Below are positions 21,601 through 33,360 of a stretch of DNA of 64,000 bases, one piece after another. The notes beneath the pieces are model-generated. The model was not told the DNA's origin, ran no database searches, and saw only the letters and a program-made list of their open reading frames with translations. Both the position numbers and the translations under genes were made by a program. Source of the stretch: Climacium dendroides (lineage: Eukaryota; Streptophyta; Bryopsida; Hypnales; Climaciaceae). The first letter of the stretch is position 1. Every line of letters starts with the position of its first letter. The DNA lies in contig OX467090.1 of assembly GCA_950106755.1 (NCBI GenBank), positions 20,499,092-20,563,091 of the forward strand, written 5' to 3'.

Positions 21601-22416
21601 GATTTATCATTTTGTATAATTTACATCGGTTCATGCATTTACTATTTATAGGGTTCACTTATTGGGATTAGTTACCATTTATTTTTTATTTGACAGCAGT
21701 CAAAAGGTTCGATTACAAATATGTAGGATTGGTTTACACTGAAATGTGCCAATCTTTTTGCAAAGGGTTTGATTTAAATTGGATGCCACGTGGAAGTTGA
21801 ACCTTCCCCAAATCTAGAATATGCTATTTCAATTAATAATAATTAGATTCACAATAGCAATGAAAACTAAATCACTAGAAAATAATACAAATTGGTCAAG
21901 AAATTTCCACAATTGTAGGCTACTAATAATGAGGAGACATTGCAACAATTGAAAAACATTCAATTTCAAACCAAATAACATTGGCACTTAATCTACAAGT
22001 GTCACTTGAAAAAAATACACAACATTCAACATCATTGTATTTGCAAACATGGTATTGCTTCTTCTATTTAGAAGTAATGTATACTTTCAATGTACAATGA
22101 GTTTAGAAGAAACTGTCTACCTAGATAGTTTATTCTAGTACTTTAAAAAACCAAGTCTTCATCTAGCATTACAGAAAACCTAAAACAAAGTTGGATTGGA
22201 GAGCCATACATGTTGTATCCTAATATCTTATGAACTACATCAACTTCATAGGATTACATGTTTAAGCTTGGAATGAAAGTGCATCCATATTTCATAAATG
22301 ATATCCTATCAACTTTGAATTCAAAAGGCTGAACACAAAATGAACAGAAGCAGTACTTGCTTTTGAATGAAGTAAAAACCATCACAAATAGGTAGGATTC
22401 ACTCATACTAGACCAG

Positions 22417-25197
22417 CTAGATGTTGTCTAAATCTGATGCCGATGTATCATCATCAGTGGTAGAATCTGATGAAGTACCCAGCTACTACTACCCGAGCTA
22501 GAAGATATCTTCACTTGGTCTTCAGCAAATAGACTGTTGGTGGTTGGATCCCTTGCGTTGGCTTCGTCTGCATTCCTGACCCCTAAACCTTTTTCAATTT
22601 TGAGTTTAAGATCTATCCAACCATTCATTTTACCATAATCCAACTCTTCATCTGTTGGTGGCCTTTTAAAATAGTCAATCTACAAAAAGAAAAAATAGAT
22701 TAGCAAAACAAATCCCAATCTCAACTTCTATCATAAAGTGCTATGAATTTTACATCATAGAATCTTATTTGGAAACATTCTACACTCTTTAACAAAATAG
22801 AAAAAGTGGTGTAACAATTTCAACCTACACATTTACAATGAAGCAAAATGAAATGGTCTAACAATTTAACCTATACATTTACATTGAAGCAAAAATTCAG
22901 AAATTGATTGAAGAGAGACTTACAAAACGGTCATGTAGGCCTTTGATGCCCCGTGGCCCGCAGCGGTGCGTAGGCCCTTGCAACTTGAAGCGTTTCTCTG
23001 CTGCCTCCTTGTATAGTTTAGCTTTTTTTTGTTTTTTGGCATCTTTGGTTGATTCATATATAATCCTCCATGAGCCTTTACTGCACCTTGCTGGCTGTGA
23101 TACTTGGGCACTTTTGCTTGACTTCTCGAATTTCCTCTTCAAGTGGGTTCTACGTTCTCTAAGATTGGCTCCAACTGCCCTCAAAATGCACTTTGGATTC
23201 CAAGGACTTAGATATACTTTACGTAGCTTCAACATAAATCTAGCTTTTAACTCTGGGCTCTGTTTGTTCCAATCAAGGTGCCATGGAAACTCAAAAGGTG
23301 CTTGTTCCAATGCGTAGCAGCGCATGTGCTTCCAAAAATCACCTGTGGGTGTTGTGAGAGAATTAACTTCGAATGGAGGAATCTCATCAAGTGTGTCCCA
23401 ATTGCTAACAATAGCCACAGAACCATCTTCTCCAATCGAAGGTAGGGCAGCTGACGATGAAGGTGTGCCTGATGATGCAGCACTTGACGCATCCTTCTTA
23501 GCATGTTCTAATCTTTGAGAATTGGGACCCACTAGACTACAATTCTGGCGGACAGGGGCTACTGGTGGTTTAGGAGTCATAGGACTTTGGTCCCTGATCT
23601 TCTTTTCCACTATTTTTGCCTTCCTTTTCTCCCCACCCTCCTTTGCAAGCTTCTTCGCTTGCGTCCTTTGATATTTTCTCTCATCATGCGCTAGCTTCTT
23701 CAAGGTCTTCTACAACCGCACATTGCTTACCAACAAATCCTTCTGAACTTCATCTAAGCAAATAGAAGAAACAGGAATTGTGTGGTGTTTTGGAGAACAA
23801 GCTCCATAACCATCACGCCTTGTCACGAAAGGCTGTGTAACCTCTGCATCTGGTAAATCTGCAACATCTGCCACGAATTCCAATCCAGGAAGTAGGTTTG
23901 CCAAAGGGGCAATTGGATGAGTGCAGACGAACGCCTCTTGCTCTTGAGGTGGTAGAAGAGAGAGTAGTTGTTCCACGACTTCCCTTGAGTAGTTTCCTGC
24001 TGGTTGGTAGAGGGCATGATGTTCATCTTCTAGCTCCTCACCGTATCGTATTAAATTAAGTGCATTTTCAGGAGCTGCAAGAGGAGGGTTTTCTTGAACT
24101 TCCACTTCTAGTACTCTCCTTGGGCTTCCTACGATAACAATACTGTCAACGGTTGTTGCGATAGGGACGGAACCTACAACTGCGGCAGCTTGGACTCGAA
24201 ACGGTGGTGGTAGGGTAACTTCAACTGAAGTCCGTTCCGTTGCCAGTGGGACTCGAGGCGGTGGTAGTAGTGCAACTTCATCTGAAATTTGTTCAATTGC
24301 TACTGGAACTTGAGGCAATGATGGTAGGGTGACCTCTGAAGTCCGTTCGATTGCTATTGGGACTGCAGGCAGTGGCGGTACGGTGGTCTCCACTGAAGAC
24401 AGTTCAGTTGCTACTAGGACTGCAGGTAGTGGCGGTACGGTGGCCTCCACTGAAGATAGTTCAGTTGTTGTTGAGTTTAGTGGATGCTACTGTAGATTGG
24501 CCAATTGCTCTACAAATTCTGGAGATTGAAGGTGCACAACTGATCTTCTATCTAAGTCGCTTGGATCGACTTCACCCACCCCTGAAAAGGGAATATTCGT
24601 GTCAAATTCAAGGATTCTCCTTGCTCTTACAAGTGGATCCACAAAAATGTCTTCTTGTCAAGGTTGCCTTTGTACTTGGGGAGGTGTCATATAAACATGG
24701 ACATGCACCCCTGAGCCTTGAACATTACTCTACTCCCGTAAGTACAAACCACGGTTTAAAATTGATGTTGTTGTAGGAGATTGTTGCTGGAGTCTTGCTT
24801 GAACATCACTGCTAGGAACTATAGAATTTAAGGCTGAATTCACCCTTGCTTCATCTGCTACTCTCTGAACCGCATCTAGTGCCAAAACGCGCTGAAAAGC
24901 ACGTGAATCAAGCACTGGACCGCCAACATTCACATCACCACGAGGTTTTTTTACAGCTCGAGTATTTGTACGTGCTGCTACAATTGCAGCCTGCATTCGC
25001 TTCTTAGAATTTGGAGACGGTGAAGCAAACTGCGACAAGGACTTTTTTTTCTTGCTTGGATTCTCTACAGGACAATTGGGTCGTCCTCTACTTCCTATGG
25101 CTGATATGCGCTTCCTTCCTTAGCCTTGAGGATGTGGTTGTGGTGGTATATCTTCAGGTGCTTCCTTACCACGACTCCTTGATTTGTTTTTTGCCAT
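22417..25197 (-). pseudogene. Transposon-like ORF in the left arm, stop-interrupted
   Basis: This is the mirror copy of the right-arm gene, starting at an ATG at 25197 on the minus strand and sharing its in-frame stops and exon structure. ORF pieces are 24730-25038, 23710-24450, 22897-23703 and the last exon near 22417-22679. The middle piece has an imperfect Pro/Val repeat (VPPLPAVPIAIERTS type). The last large piece is basic and ends with motifs like those of plant CACTA-associated proteins. See the right-arm entry for the interpretation. Confidence 0.55.
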
Positions 25198-25489
25198 GTT
25201 GTGAAATCCTAAATACATTGACCACACAAAGGACAACAATTATAGTGTGGACAAAGAGCTCAAGAGGTTAACACATTGGAATGAAGCAAAGTGCCCAAAC
25301 ATCAATGTGCAACAAATACAAAAACCTAGATTCTTCACTACTCTACGTACAAGAGAACATGACAAGAATACAAACAAGTTTAGAGAAGCAACCGACCTCT
25401 GCTAATTAGCAAGGTGTGTTCATCAGTACTAAGGGTAATTATAAATGTCTATACTAGAATTCACAATTGCTCTGAGGTCTATTAAAAGT

Positions 25490-26810
25490 ATAATTGTCCT
25501 TCAACATGTCAACTCATAATTTACCTAGAAGATAATCTATGAATTTTCAAGAGGACTAGAAAATAAAATGATCATAGAATAAATTTGTAGGGACATTGTC
25601 AAATACCTACTATAAATTTGAAGTGTTTTCGCTTTGAGAAATTTGGTCCACAACAGTTCATCTTGGCCAGGTCAGGAACGCTTAAGTTATATCCTTCAAG
25701 GTCCAGTAATCTTACACAATAGAAATTGTTGTTCCTCTAAACCACCGAATTCTAAATATGACAAATGAAAATCATCAACAGTTCAAAAAATTCATCCAAT
25801 ATAATGCAACATTCATCCAGTACCGCAATACATGGCAAGTAGTCGTTACTAAGATGGCGCAAAATTTGAACCCTAGTTTGGAGTCAACCTTTTGGCGGGG
25901 CGCAACATTAATGTGCATAGAAGGAACCCTTCCTCGTTTCCTCTCTCAAAGCGAGAAGCAGTTGCGCGTGAAATCTTGTAATGCTTGATTGGGTACTTGA
26001 TGGCAAATCCTTTTTCCCCATCTGTACTTGTACTTGCACCTTTGTTTCTGCCTTCAGTGCTTATCTTTGATTTTGCGTCCATGAGATTCCGCTTCTATAC
26101 TTATCTTCAGTTCTGCCTCCATATGATTCCGCTTCGGTGCTTATTTTGGAGTCTGTCTGGTGCCGTTCATGTGATTCCGCCCGTTGCTTAGCTTTGACAC
26201 TAGTAGAAAACGCAGAAATTCTGTTGTTTCAGTGACGTTGTTTTGGTCACCGAACAACGTCACCGAAACAACAGAATTTCTGCGTCAGGTGCTGCTAATG
26301 TGATTCCGCTGGTGTTGTTATTCGATTTTGCCCGTTGTTTAGCTTCGAGTTTGCCTTAGGTGTTTAACTTCAGTCTCCATCTCTGTACGCCTTTGTTGCA
26401 TCTGTTTTCTACGCCTATGTTGCCTCTGGTCAGGGTCTTTGTCAGCTGATTGCGCTTGGTAGGTATTTGCACAGTATATTTGTTGTCAACTTGAGCAACA
26501 GTTGACGGAGACATTGCAGAACTTGAATGAACTAAAATTGAAGTGTACAAACCTAATAGAGGTCATTTGCCTTGTTTGGAGGCGTGTGTCAGGCTGTTTA
26601 GTTTGTCTTTGGAGGTGCGCATTAGGCAATGTACTTTGTCTTGAGGAGGCGTGCGTCAGAAAAAATACTTTGTTTCTTGGAGGTGCACGTTGATCAAGGG
26701 ATTGGGCTACCGGGAACTGACTATTATTTTCCTTTCCAAGATTGGAATTCTCAGGTAATAGATGCATCATTTTTATCATGTACTAAATATTGCTCCATTG
26801 TAATCCAATT
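25490..26810. other. Spacer between the palindrome arms
   Basis: Unique DNA without a recognisable gene. It includes several imperfect repeats of GATTCCGCTTCGGTGCTTAT type (26080-26330) and the truncated hairpin element at 26198-26285. It separates the two arms and would be the loop of a hairpin transcript. Confidence 0.6.
26198..26285. mobile_element. Hairpin MITE with CACTA-like left end, right end truncated
   Basis: It starts CACTAGTAGAAAACGCAGAA. A long stem follows: GCAGAAATTCTGTTGTTTC and GTGACGTTGTT on the left, with their complement AACAACGTCACCGAAACAAC then AGAATTTCTGC on the right. The expected mirror end (TTTTCTACTAGTG) is missing, so the element is cut off at the right. Confidence 0.65.
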
Positions 26811-27098
26811 TTACTAGACTTCAGGGCAATTGTGAATTCTAGTATAGACATTTATAATTACCCTTAGTACTGATGAACACACCTTGCTAATTAGCAGAGG
26901 TCGGTTGCTTCTCTAAACTTGTTTGTATTCTTGTCATGTTCTCTTGTACGTAGAGTAGTGAAGAATCTAGGTTTTTGTATTTGTTGCACATTGATGTTTG
27001 GGCACTTTGCTTCATTCCAATGTGTTAACCTCTTGAGCTCTTTGTCCACACTATAATTGTTGTCCTTTGTGTGGTCAATGTATTTAGGATTTCACAAC

Positions 27099-29879
27099 AT
27101 GGCAAAAAACAAATCAAGGAGTCGTGGTAAGGAAGCACCTGAAGATATACCACCACAACCACATCCTCAAGGCTAAGGAAGGAAGCGCATATCAGCCATA
27201 GGAAGTAGAGGACGACCCAATTGTCCTGTAGAGAATCCAAGCAAGAAAAAAAAGTCCTTGTCGCAGTTTGCTTCACCGTCTCCAAATTCTAAGAAGCGAA
27301 TGCAGGCTACAATTGTAGCAGCACGTACAAATACTCGAGCTGTAAAAAAACCTCGTGGTGATGTGAATGTTGGCGGTCCAGTGCTTGATTCACGTGCTTT
27401 TCAGCGCGTTTTGGCACTAGATGCGGTTCAGAGAGTAGCAGATGAAGCAAGGGTGAATTCAGCCTTAAATTCTATAGTTCCTAGCAGTGATGTTCAAGCA
27501 AGACTCCAGCAACAATCTCCTACAACAACATCAATTTTAAACCGTGGTTTGTACTTACGGGAGTAGAGTAATGTTCAAGGCTCAGGGGTGCATGTCCATG
27601 TTTATATGACACCTCCCCAAGTACAAAGGCAACCTTGACAAGAAGACATTTTTGTGGATCCACTTGTAAGAGCAAGGAGAATCCTTGAATTTGACACGAA
27701 TATTCCCTTTTCAGGGGTGGGTGAAGTCGATCCAAGCGACTTAGATAGAAGATCAGTTGTGCACCTTCAATCTCCAGAATTTGTAGAGCAATTGGCCAAT
27801 CTACAGTAGCATCCACTAAACTCAACAACAACTGAACTATCTTCAGTGGAGGCCACCGTACCGCCACTACCTGCAGTCCTAGTAGCAACTGAACTGTCTT
27901 CAGTGGAGACCACCGTACCGCCACTGCCTGCAGTCCCAATAGCAATCGAACGGACTTCAGAGGTCACCCTACCATCATTGCCTCAAGTTCCAGTAGCAAT
28001 TGAACAAATTTCAGATGAAGTTGCACTACTACCACCGCCTCGAGTCCCACTGGCAACGGAACGGACTTCAGTTGAAGTTACCCTACCACCACCGTTTCGA
28101 GTCCAAGCTGCCGCAGTTGTAGGTTCCGTCCCTATCGCAACAACCGTTGACAGTATTGTTATCGTAGGAAGCCCAAGGAGAGTACTAGAAGTGGAAGTTC
28201 AAGAAAACCCTCCTCTTGCAGCTCCTGAAAATGCACTTAATTTAATACGATACGGTGAGGAGCTAGAAGATGAACATCATGCCCTCTACCAACCAGCAGG
28301 AAACTACTCAAGGGAAGTCGTGGAACAACTACTCTCTCTTCTACCACCTCAAGAGCAAGAGGCGTTCGTCTGCACTCATCCAATTGCCCCTTTGGCAAAC
28401 CTACTTCCTGGATTGGAATTCGTGGCAGATGTTGCAGATTTACCAGATGCAGAGGTTACACAGCCTTTCGTGACAAGGCGTGATGGTTATGGAGCTTGTT
28501 CTCCAAAACACCACACAATTCCTGTTTCTTCTATTTGCTTAGATGAAGTTCAGAAGGATTTGTTGGTAAGCAATGTGCGGTTGTAGAAGACCTTGAAGAA
28601 GCTAGCGCATGATGAGAGAAAATATCAAAGGACGCAAGCGAAGAAGCTTGCAAAGGAGGGTGGGGAGAAAAGGAAGGCAAAAATAGTGGAAAAGAAGATC
28701 AGGGACCAAAGTCCTATGACTCCTAAACCACCAGTAGCCCCTGTCCGCCAGAATTGTAGTCTAGTGGGTCCCAATTCTCAAAGATTAGAACATGCTAAGA
28801 AGGATGCGTCAAGTGCTGCATCATCAGGCACACCTTCATCGTCAGCTGCCCTACCTTCGATTGGAGAAGATGGTTCTGTGGCTATTGTTAGCAATTGGGA
28901 CACACTTGATGAGATTCCTCCATTCGAAGTTAATTCTCTCACAACACCCACAGGTGATTTTTGGAAGCACATGCGCTGCTACGCATTGGAACAAGCACCT
29001 TTTGAGTTTCCATGGCACCTTGATTGGAACAAACAGAGCCCAGAGTTAAAAGCTAGATTTATGTTGAAGCTACGTAAAGTATATCTAAGTCCTTGGAATC
29101 CAAAGTGCATTTTGAGGGCAGTTGGAGCCAATCTTAGAGAACGTAGAACCCACTTGAAGAGGAAATTCGAGAAGTCAAGCAAAAGTGCCCAAGTATCACA
29201 GCCAGCAAGGTGCAGTAAAGGCTCATGGAGGATTATATATGAATCAACCAAAGATGCCAAAAAACAAAAAAAAGCTAAACTATACAAGGAGGCAGCAGAG
29301 AAACGCTTCAAGTTGCAAGGGCCTACGCACCGCTGCGGGCCACGGGGCATCAAAGGCCTACATGACCGTTTTGTAAGTCTCTCTTCAATCAATTTCTGAA
29401 TTTTTGCTTCAATGTAAATGTATAGGTTAAATTGTTAGACCATTTCATTTTGCTTCATTGTAAATGTGTAGGTTGAAATTGTTACACCACTTTTTCTATT
29501 TTGTTAAAGAGTGTAGAATGTTTCCAAATAAGATTCTATGATGTAAAATTCATAGCACTTTATGATAGAAGTTGAGATTGGGATTTGTTTTGCTAATCTA
29601 TTTTTTCTTTTTGTAGATTGACTATTTTAAAAGGCCACCAACAGATGAAGAGTTGGATTATGGTAAAATGAATGGTTGGATAGATCTTAAACTCAAAATT
29701 GAAAAAGGTTTAGGGGTCAGGAATGCAGACGAAGCCAACGCAAGGGATCCAACCACCAACAGTCTATTTGCTGAAGACCAAGTGAAGATATCTTCTAGCT
29801 CGGGTAGTAGTAGCTGGGTACTTCATCAGATTCTACCACTGATGATGATACATCGGCATCAGATTTAGACAACATCTAG
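27099..29879 (+). pseudogene. Transposon-like ORF in the right arm, stop-interrupted
   Basis: A single frame runs from ATG at 27099 to a donor at 29372 (TTT|GTAAGT) and resumes at 29617. It is broken by TAA 27174, TAG 27564, TGA 27636, TAG 27807 and TAG 28584, with no frameshift in that part. Features in order: a Lys/Arg-rich N-terminus, repeated Pro/Val segments, an acidic middle, a Lys/Glu-rich helix (KKLAHDERKYQRTQAKKLAK) and a basic C-terminal part with AVGANLRERRTHLKRKFEK and KLYKEAAEKRFKLQGPTHRCG. The last resembles the plant Ptta/En/Spm transposase_24 family that accompanies CACTA elements. In the last exon a 1-2 base shift near 29810 probably hides a Ser/Thr/Asp-rich tail ending with TAG at 29877-29879. 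Function unproven. Confidence 0.5.
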
Positions 29880-30699
29880 CTGGTCTAGTATGAGTGAATC
29901 CTACCTATTTGTGATGGTTTTTACTTCATTCAAAAGCAAGTACTGCTTCTGTTCATTTTGTGTTCAGCCTTTTGAATTCAAAGTTGATAGGATATCATTT
30001 ATGAAATATGGATGCACTTTCATTCCAAGCTTAAACATGTAATCCTATGAAGTTGATGTAGTTCATAAGATATTAGGATACAACATGTATGGCTCTCCAA
30101 TCCAACTTTGTTTTAGGTTTTCTGTAATGCTAGATGAAGACTTGGTTTTTTAAAGTACTAGAATAAACTATCTAGGTAGACAGTTTCTTCTAAACTCATT
30201 GTACATTGAAAGTATACATTACTTCTAAATAGAAGAAGCAATACCATGTTTGCAAATACAATGATGTTGAATGTTGTGTATTTTTTTCAAGTGACACTTG
30301 TAGATTAAGTGCCAATGTTATTTGGTTTGAAATTGAATGTTTTTCAATTGTTGCAATGTCTCCTCATTATTAGTAGCCTACAATTGTGGAAATTTCTTGA
30401 CCAATTTGTATTATTTTCTAGTGATTTAGTTTTCATTGCTATTGTGAATCTAATTATTATTAATTGAAATAGCATATTCTAGATTTGGGGAAGGTTCAAC
30501 TTCCACGTGGCATCCAATTTAAATCAAACCCTTTGCAAAAAGATTGGCACATTTCAGTGTAAACCAATCCTACATATTTGTAATCGAACCTTTTGACTGC
30601 TGTCAAATAAAAAATAAATGGTAACTAATCCCAATAAGTGAACCCTATAAATAGTAAATGCATGAACCGATGTAAATTATACAAAATGATAAATCTACC

Positions 30700-31075
30700 C
30701 AATACATCATCAGAAATGCCATCGACAGTAAATACATCACCAGAAATGCCATCCATCATCAGAAATGCCATCTACAGTAAATACATCACCAGAAATGCCA
30801 TCGACAGTAAATACATCACCAGAAATGCCATCGACAGTAAATACATCACCAGAAATGCCATCGACAGTAAATACATCACCAGAAATGCCATCAACAGTAA
30901 ATACATCACCAGAAATGCCATCGACAGTAAATACATCACCAGAAATGCCATCCATCATCAGAAATGCCATCTACAGTAAATACATCACCAGAAATGCCAT
31001 CGACAGTAAATACATCACTAGAAATGCCATCGACAGTAAATACATCACCAGAAATGCCATCGACAGTAACAGCGC
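30700..31075. repeat. Right-arm minisatellite, about thirteen units
   Basis: The mirror array has about 13 copies of the same 30-bp unit (CAGAAATGCCATCGACAGTA then AATACATCAC), against four in the left arm. The array is open in several frames, which creates artificial ORFs with an MPSTVNTSPE repeat. A 43-bp segment containing TTAGTTATACTTAATTTGTA follows in two copies (31093 and 31139), against one in the left arm. Confidence 0.85.
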
Positions 31076-31455
31076 TTTGTCAGAAATTTAAAATTAGTTA
31101 TACTTAATTTGTACTACAGTAACAGCGCTTTGATCAAAATTAGTTATACTTAATTTGTACTACAGTGAGACGGACCCACAGATCCTACGAACTAATTTTG
31201 ATGTATTCACAGGTCCCACCAAGCAACGTGCAAACTCCTTTACTGGAGTTTGGTCCCACCAAGCAACATCCACACTCCACTGCGTTCCCAAACATCCAAA
31301 CTAACGTTGTACAATGCAGGTACTAAAACGTTGATCCTCCTGAGCAACATCTACACACACGCTTCAAGCACGGTTTCAATGCCCCCCCTCATTTCCATTC
31401 TTAGTGTATTTTGCAACGTCTTCTGTGATGCAAAAGGGCCCCAATTCTAGTAGTG

Positions 31456-31756
31456 TACAAATCTTGTTAAAGCCTGAAATTGCATAACAAGTATGAACGT
31501 AGTTCAATAGTTCGTGGTATGTAAAAGCAATTGTTATGATTACAGGCCTGCGTGCATGGTTGCGGGGCTTGTTGACATTTCGATCGTTATCAAAACTTGC
31601 ACGAACAAAACGGACATTCGGACCATGTCTCTACTCAAATGACAAGTTATGATAATCGAAGCTAAGTGTTGACCTGGGACTACAAACTCGGCACAACCGT
31701 TATTAACAGCCTGGAAGATATTCGTGCTTGTCAAGCTGCACATGAAAAAGACAGAT
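31456..31756. other. Short intergenic stretch
   Basis: No gene is seen. It would contain the 3' UTR of the minus-strand RPA1N gene next to it. Confidence 0.4.
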
Positions 31757-33083
31757 TTATTCAAAATCTTGTTGTGGCCATTCAATCTGCGGATCCTCTG
31801 GGTCCATCCATTCCCAATTGCCTTCTTCCCAATCTTCCGGTTCTTTCCATTCCATTCCATCTTGCCCAGGCCAGGTAAAATAGTCGTGAGACCGTTCAAT
31901 GAGATCGAATTTGACCATCGGAACGTCCATATCATGGATCTTGATAAGCCTGCAATACATAACAAGTGGGAGTTTAAATCAAATCCGTATAGGGCCTAGC
32001 CTGTCAACAATGGAAGATCAAAATGGAAGGTCAAAATTAATCCTAGATCCCAGATCAGTTTGTCTGATGTTCAACTGAGGAAGTACGAGAGCGACTAGGA
32101 AAAAATATCTCGCTTAATAGATTGCAAATGATGCAGTGAAGTTGTACATTACACCGTGAATACTCATTACACGATAGTCTTGCGTGGCTACAGTATTCTA
32201 GAAGCGGCTTAACATTGGAGAAGCAGCGGCACTCAAGTAAAAATATTACGGCAACTACCGTAGCCTCCTAATTAAACAAGCAAATCGATTATTCTAAACT
32301 TTGCCTGACAATATACTCAAGAGACTTTAAACAAAAGCACCAGCGTACAAAATTCAAAATCTCCATGTGAGCGCACAAAATTGGTTAGCATCCTAATCCA
32401 ACAAAACACTATATATGATCGTCTAATTCAATTACCGTTTTTGCTCGTGGTTAACACTTTCATACAAACTGTACTCGCGTATGCGAACAATTGAACCAGG
32501 TTTGATGACCAGCACCGTGTTCTTGACCATTTGATTCAACTCAGGTGTTAATACTGCGCGCTGAAGGTTATGACCATCCGCAAGAGTCAATCGGAACTGC
32601 GTTGCATTTTCCACATTGCGCGCTTCATAAACGTCGAAAATCTGGACAAGCCAGCCACAACATATCGATCCCAATCAAAACTTCAAAACCTTGAATTGCA
32701 AGCGGAGTATTTATTTTGTATAAATTCTCAAATCACTTAGCTCAAAGAGAGTAACTACCGGCCTGTCCAAATCGATAGATATATAACATTAAAAAAACAA
32801 GTTCAATCGTACTGTAGGTGAAATCATTAGCTAGAAACTGGACTATGAAAATTCGTATTCTGCTTTCCCGTCACATTTACAAATCTAATTAAGTCGATCG
32901 TTAGAATTAATCGATGACGCGATTATTTACCTGGAATATGTACGATTCATTAGAATTGCGGACCGGCTTGAAAAAGTAGACGATATCAAGCAACGACGCC
33001 AATTCAGCTGTAAGCGAAAGCCATCTCGCCGCCTCCATTCTTCTCTGGTCCCGGGAACTTATCAATCCAGATTCTATTGCCAT
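31757..33083 (-). CDS. Stand-alone RPA70 N-terminal (RPA1N) domain protein
   Basis: Three exons on the minus strand (33083-32931, 32641-32436, 31949-31757) join at CAG|GTAAAT ... TCCAG|ATT and CG|GTAATT ... GCAG|G to give 183 residues. Residues about 22-132 follow the RPA1 N-terminal OB-fold: an N-terminal helix (SLTAELASLL), a first strand (YIFQIFDVYEAR), the core FRLTLADG then AVLTPELNQMV, the signature GSIVRIREY and the last strand RLIKIHDMDV. The ssDNA-binding OB-folds of full RPA1 are absent. Instead the protein ends in an acidic, Trp-rich tail (DWEEGNWEWMDPEDPQIEW). In RPA1 this domain binds acidic partner peptides at replication forks and damage sites, so the tail may fold onto its own domain (inference). 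The start at 33083 was chosen as the nearest ATG before the fold; 33038 or an upstream ATG is possible. No internal stops. Confidence 0.7.
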
Positions 33084-33360
33084 GATTAAATGCAAATGCA
33101 GATGAATATTTTGGCCGGAAGCAAAGACAACGAGAATTAAAAGCTTTGAAGCTCCGTCTTCGCCTGTGAAGAGCACAACTATGAGCACCTAAGCGGGCAC
33201 CTGAGCGGGCACCTGAGCGAGAGGAAGAGTAAGTGAAGAGCCGCCTGTTCAGTTGGGAACCTGGGATGATGGTGACAGAAATGGCGCTGCTAAAGGGAGC
33301 CTTGAAAAGATTTAAACGAATGAACGCGGGAATTTTTGAACGAATGAAACTGGAAGGATA
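33084..33360. promoter_or_regulatory. Probable promoter and leader of the RPA1N gene
   Basis: The stretch upstream of the RPA1N start includes a short direct repeat (three copies of GCGGGCACCTGA-like sequence at 33187-33220). No clear TATA box can be assigned. Confidence 0.3.

Larger units (their letters stand above)
21146..31455. mobile_element. 10.3-kb CACTA-ended giant inverted duplication
   Basis: The right end, read inward, is CACTACTAGAATTGGGGCCC. The left end is CACCATTAGAATTGGGGCCC, the same sequence with two C-to-T changes. Arms run from 21146 to about 25489 and from about 26811 to 31455, in opposite orientation around a 1.3-kb spacer. Coding sequences in the arms mirror each other exactly: left and right coordinates of the matching ORFs sum to 52296. 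Two predicted proteins are identical between arms and a third differs by one residue. I see no target duplication (GTT on the left, TAC on the right). No transposase of the Tnp2/TNPD type is visible. It is either a CACTA element with 4-kb terminal repeats or two copies joined tail to tail. Confidence 0.85.

Noticed and set aside
30765..31091. ORF with repeated MPSTVNTSPE peptide
   Set aside because: It is the translation of the 30-bp minisatellite, whose length divisible by three keeps several frames open on both strands; there is no sign of a gene.
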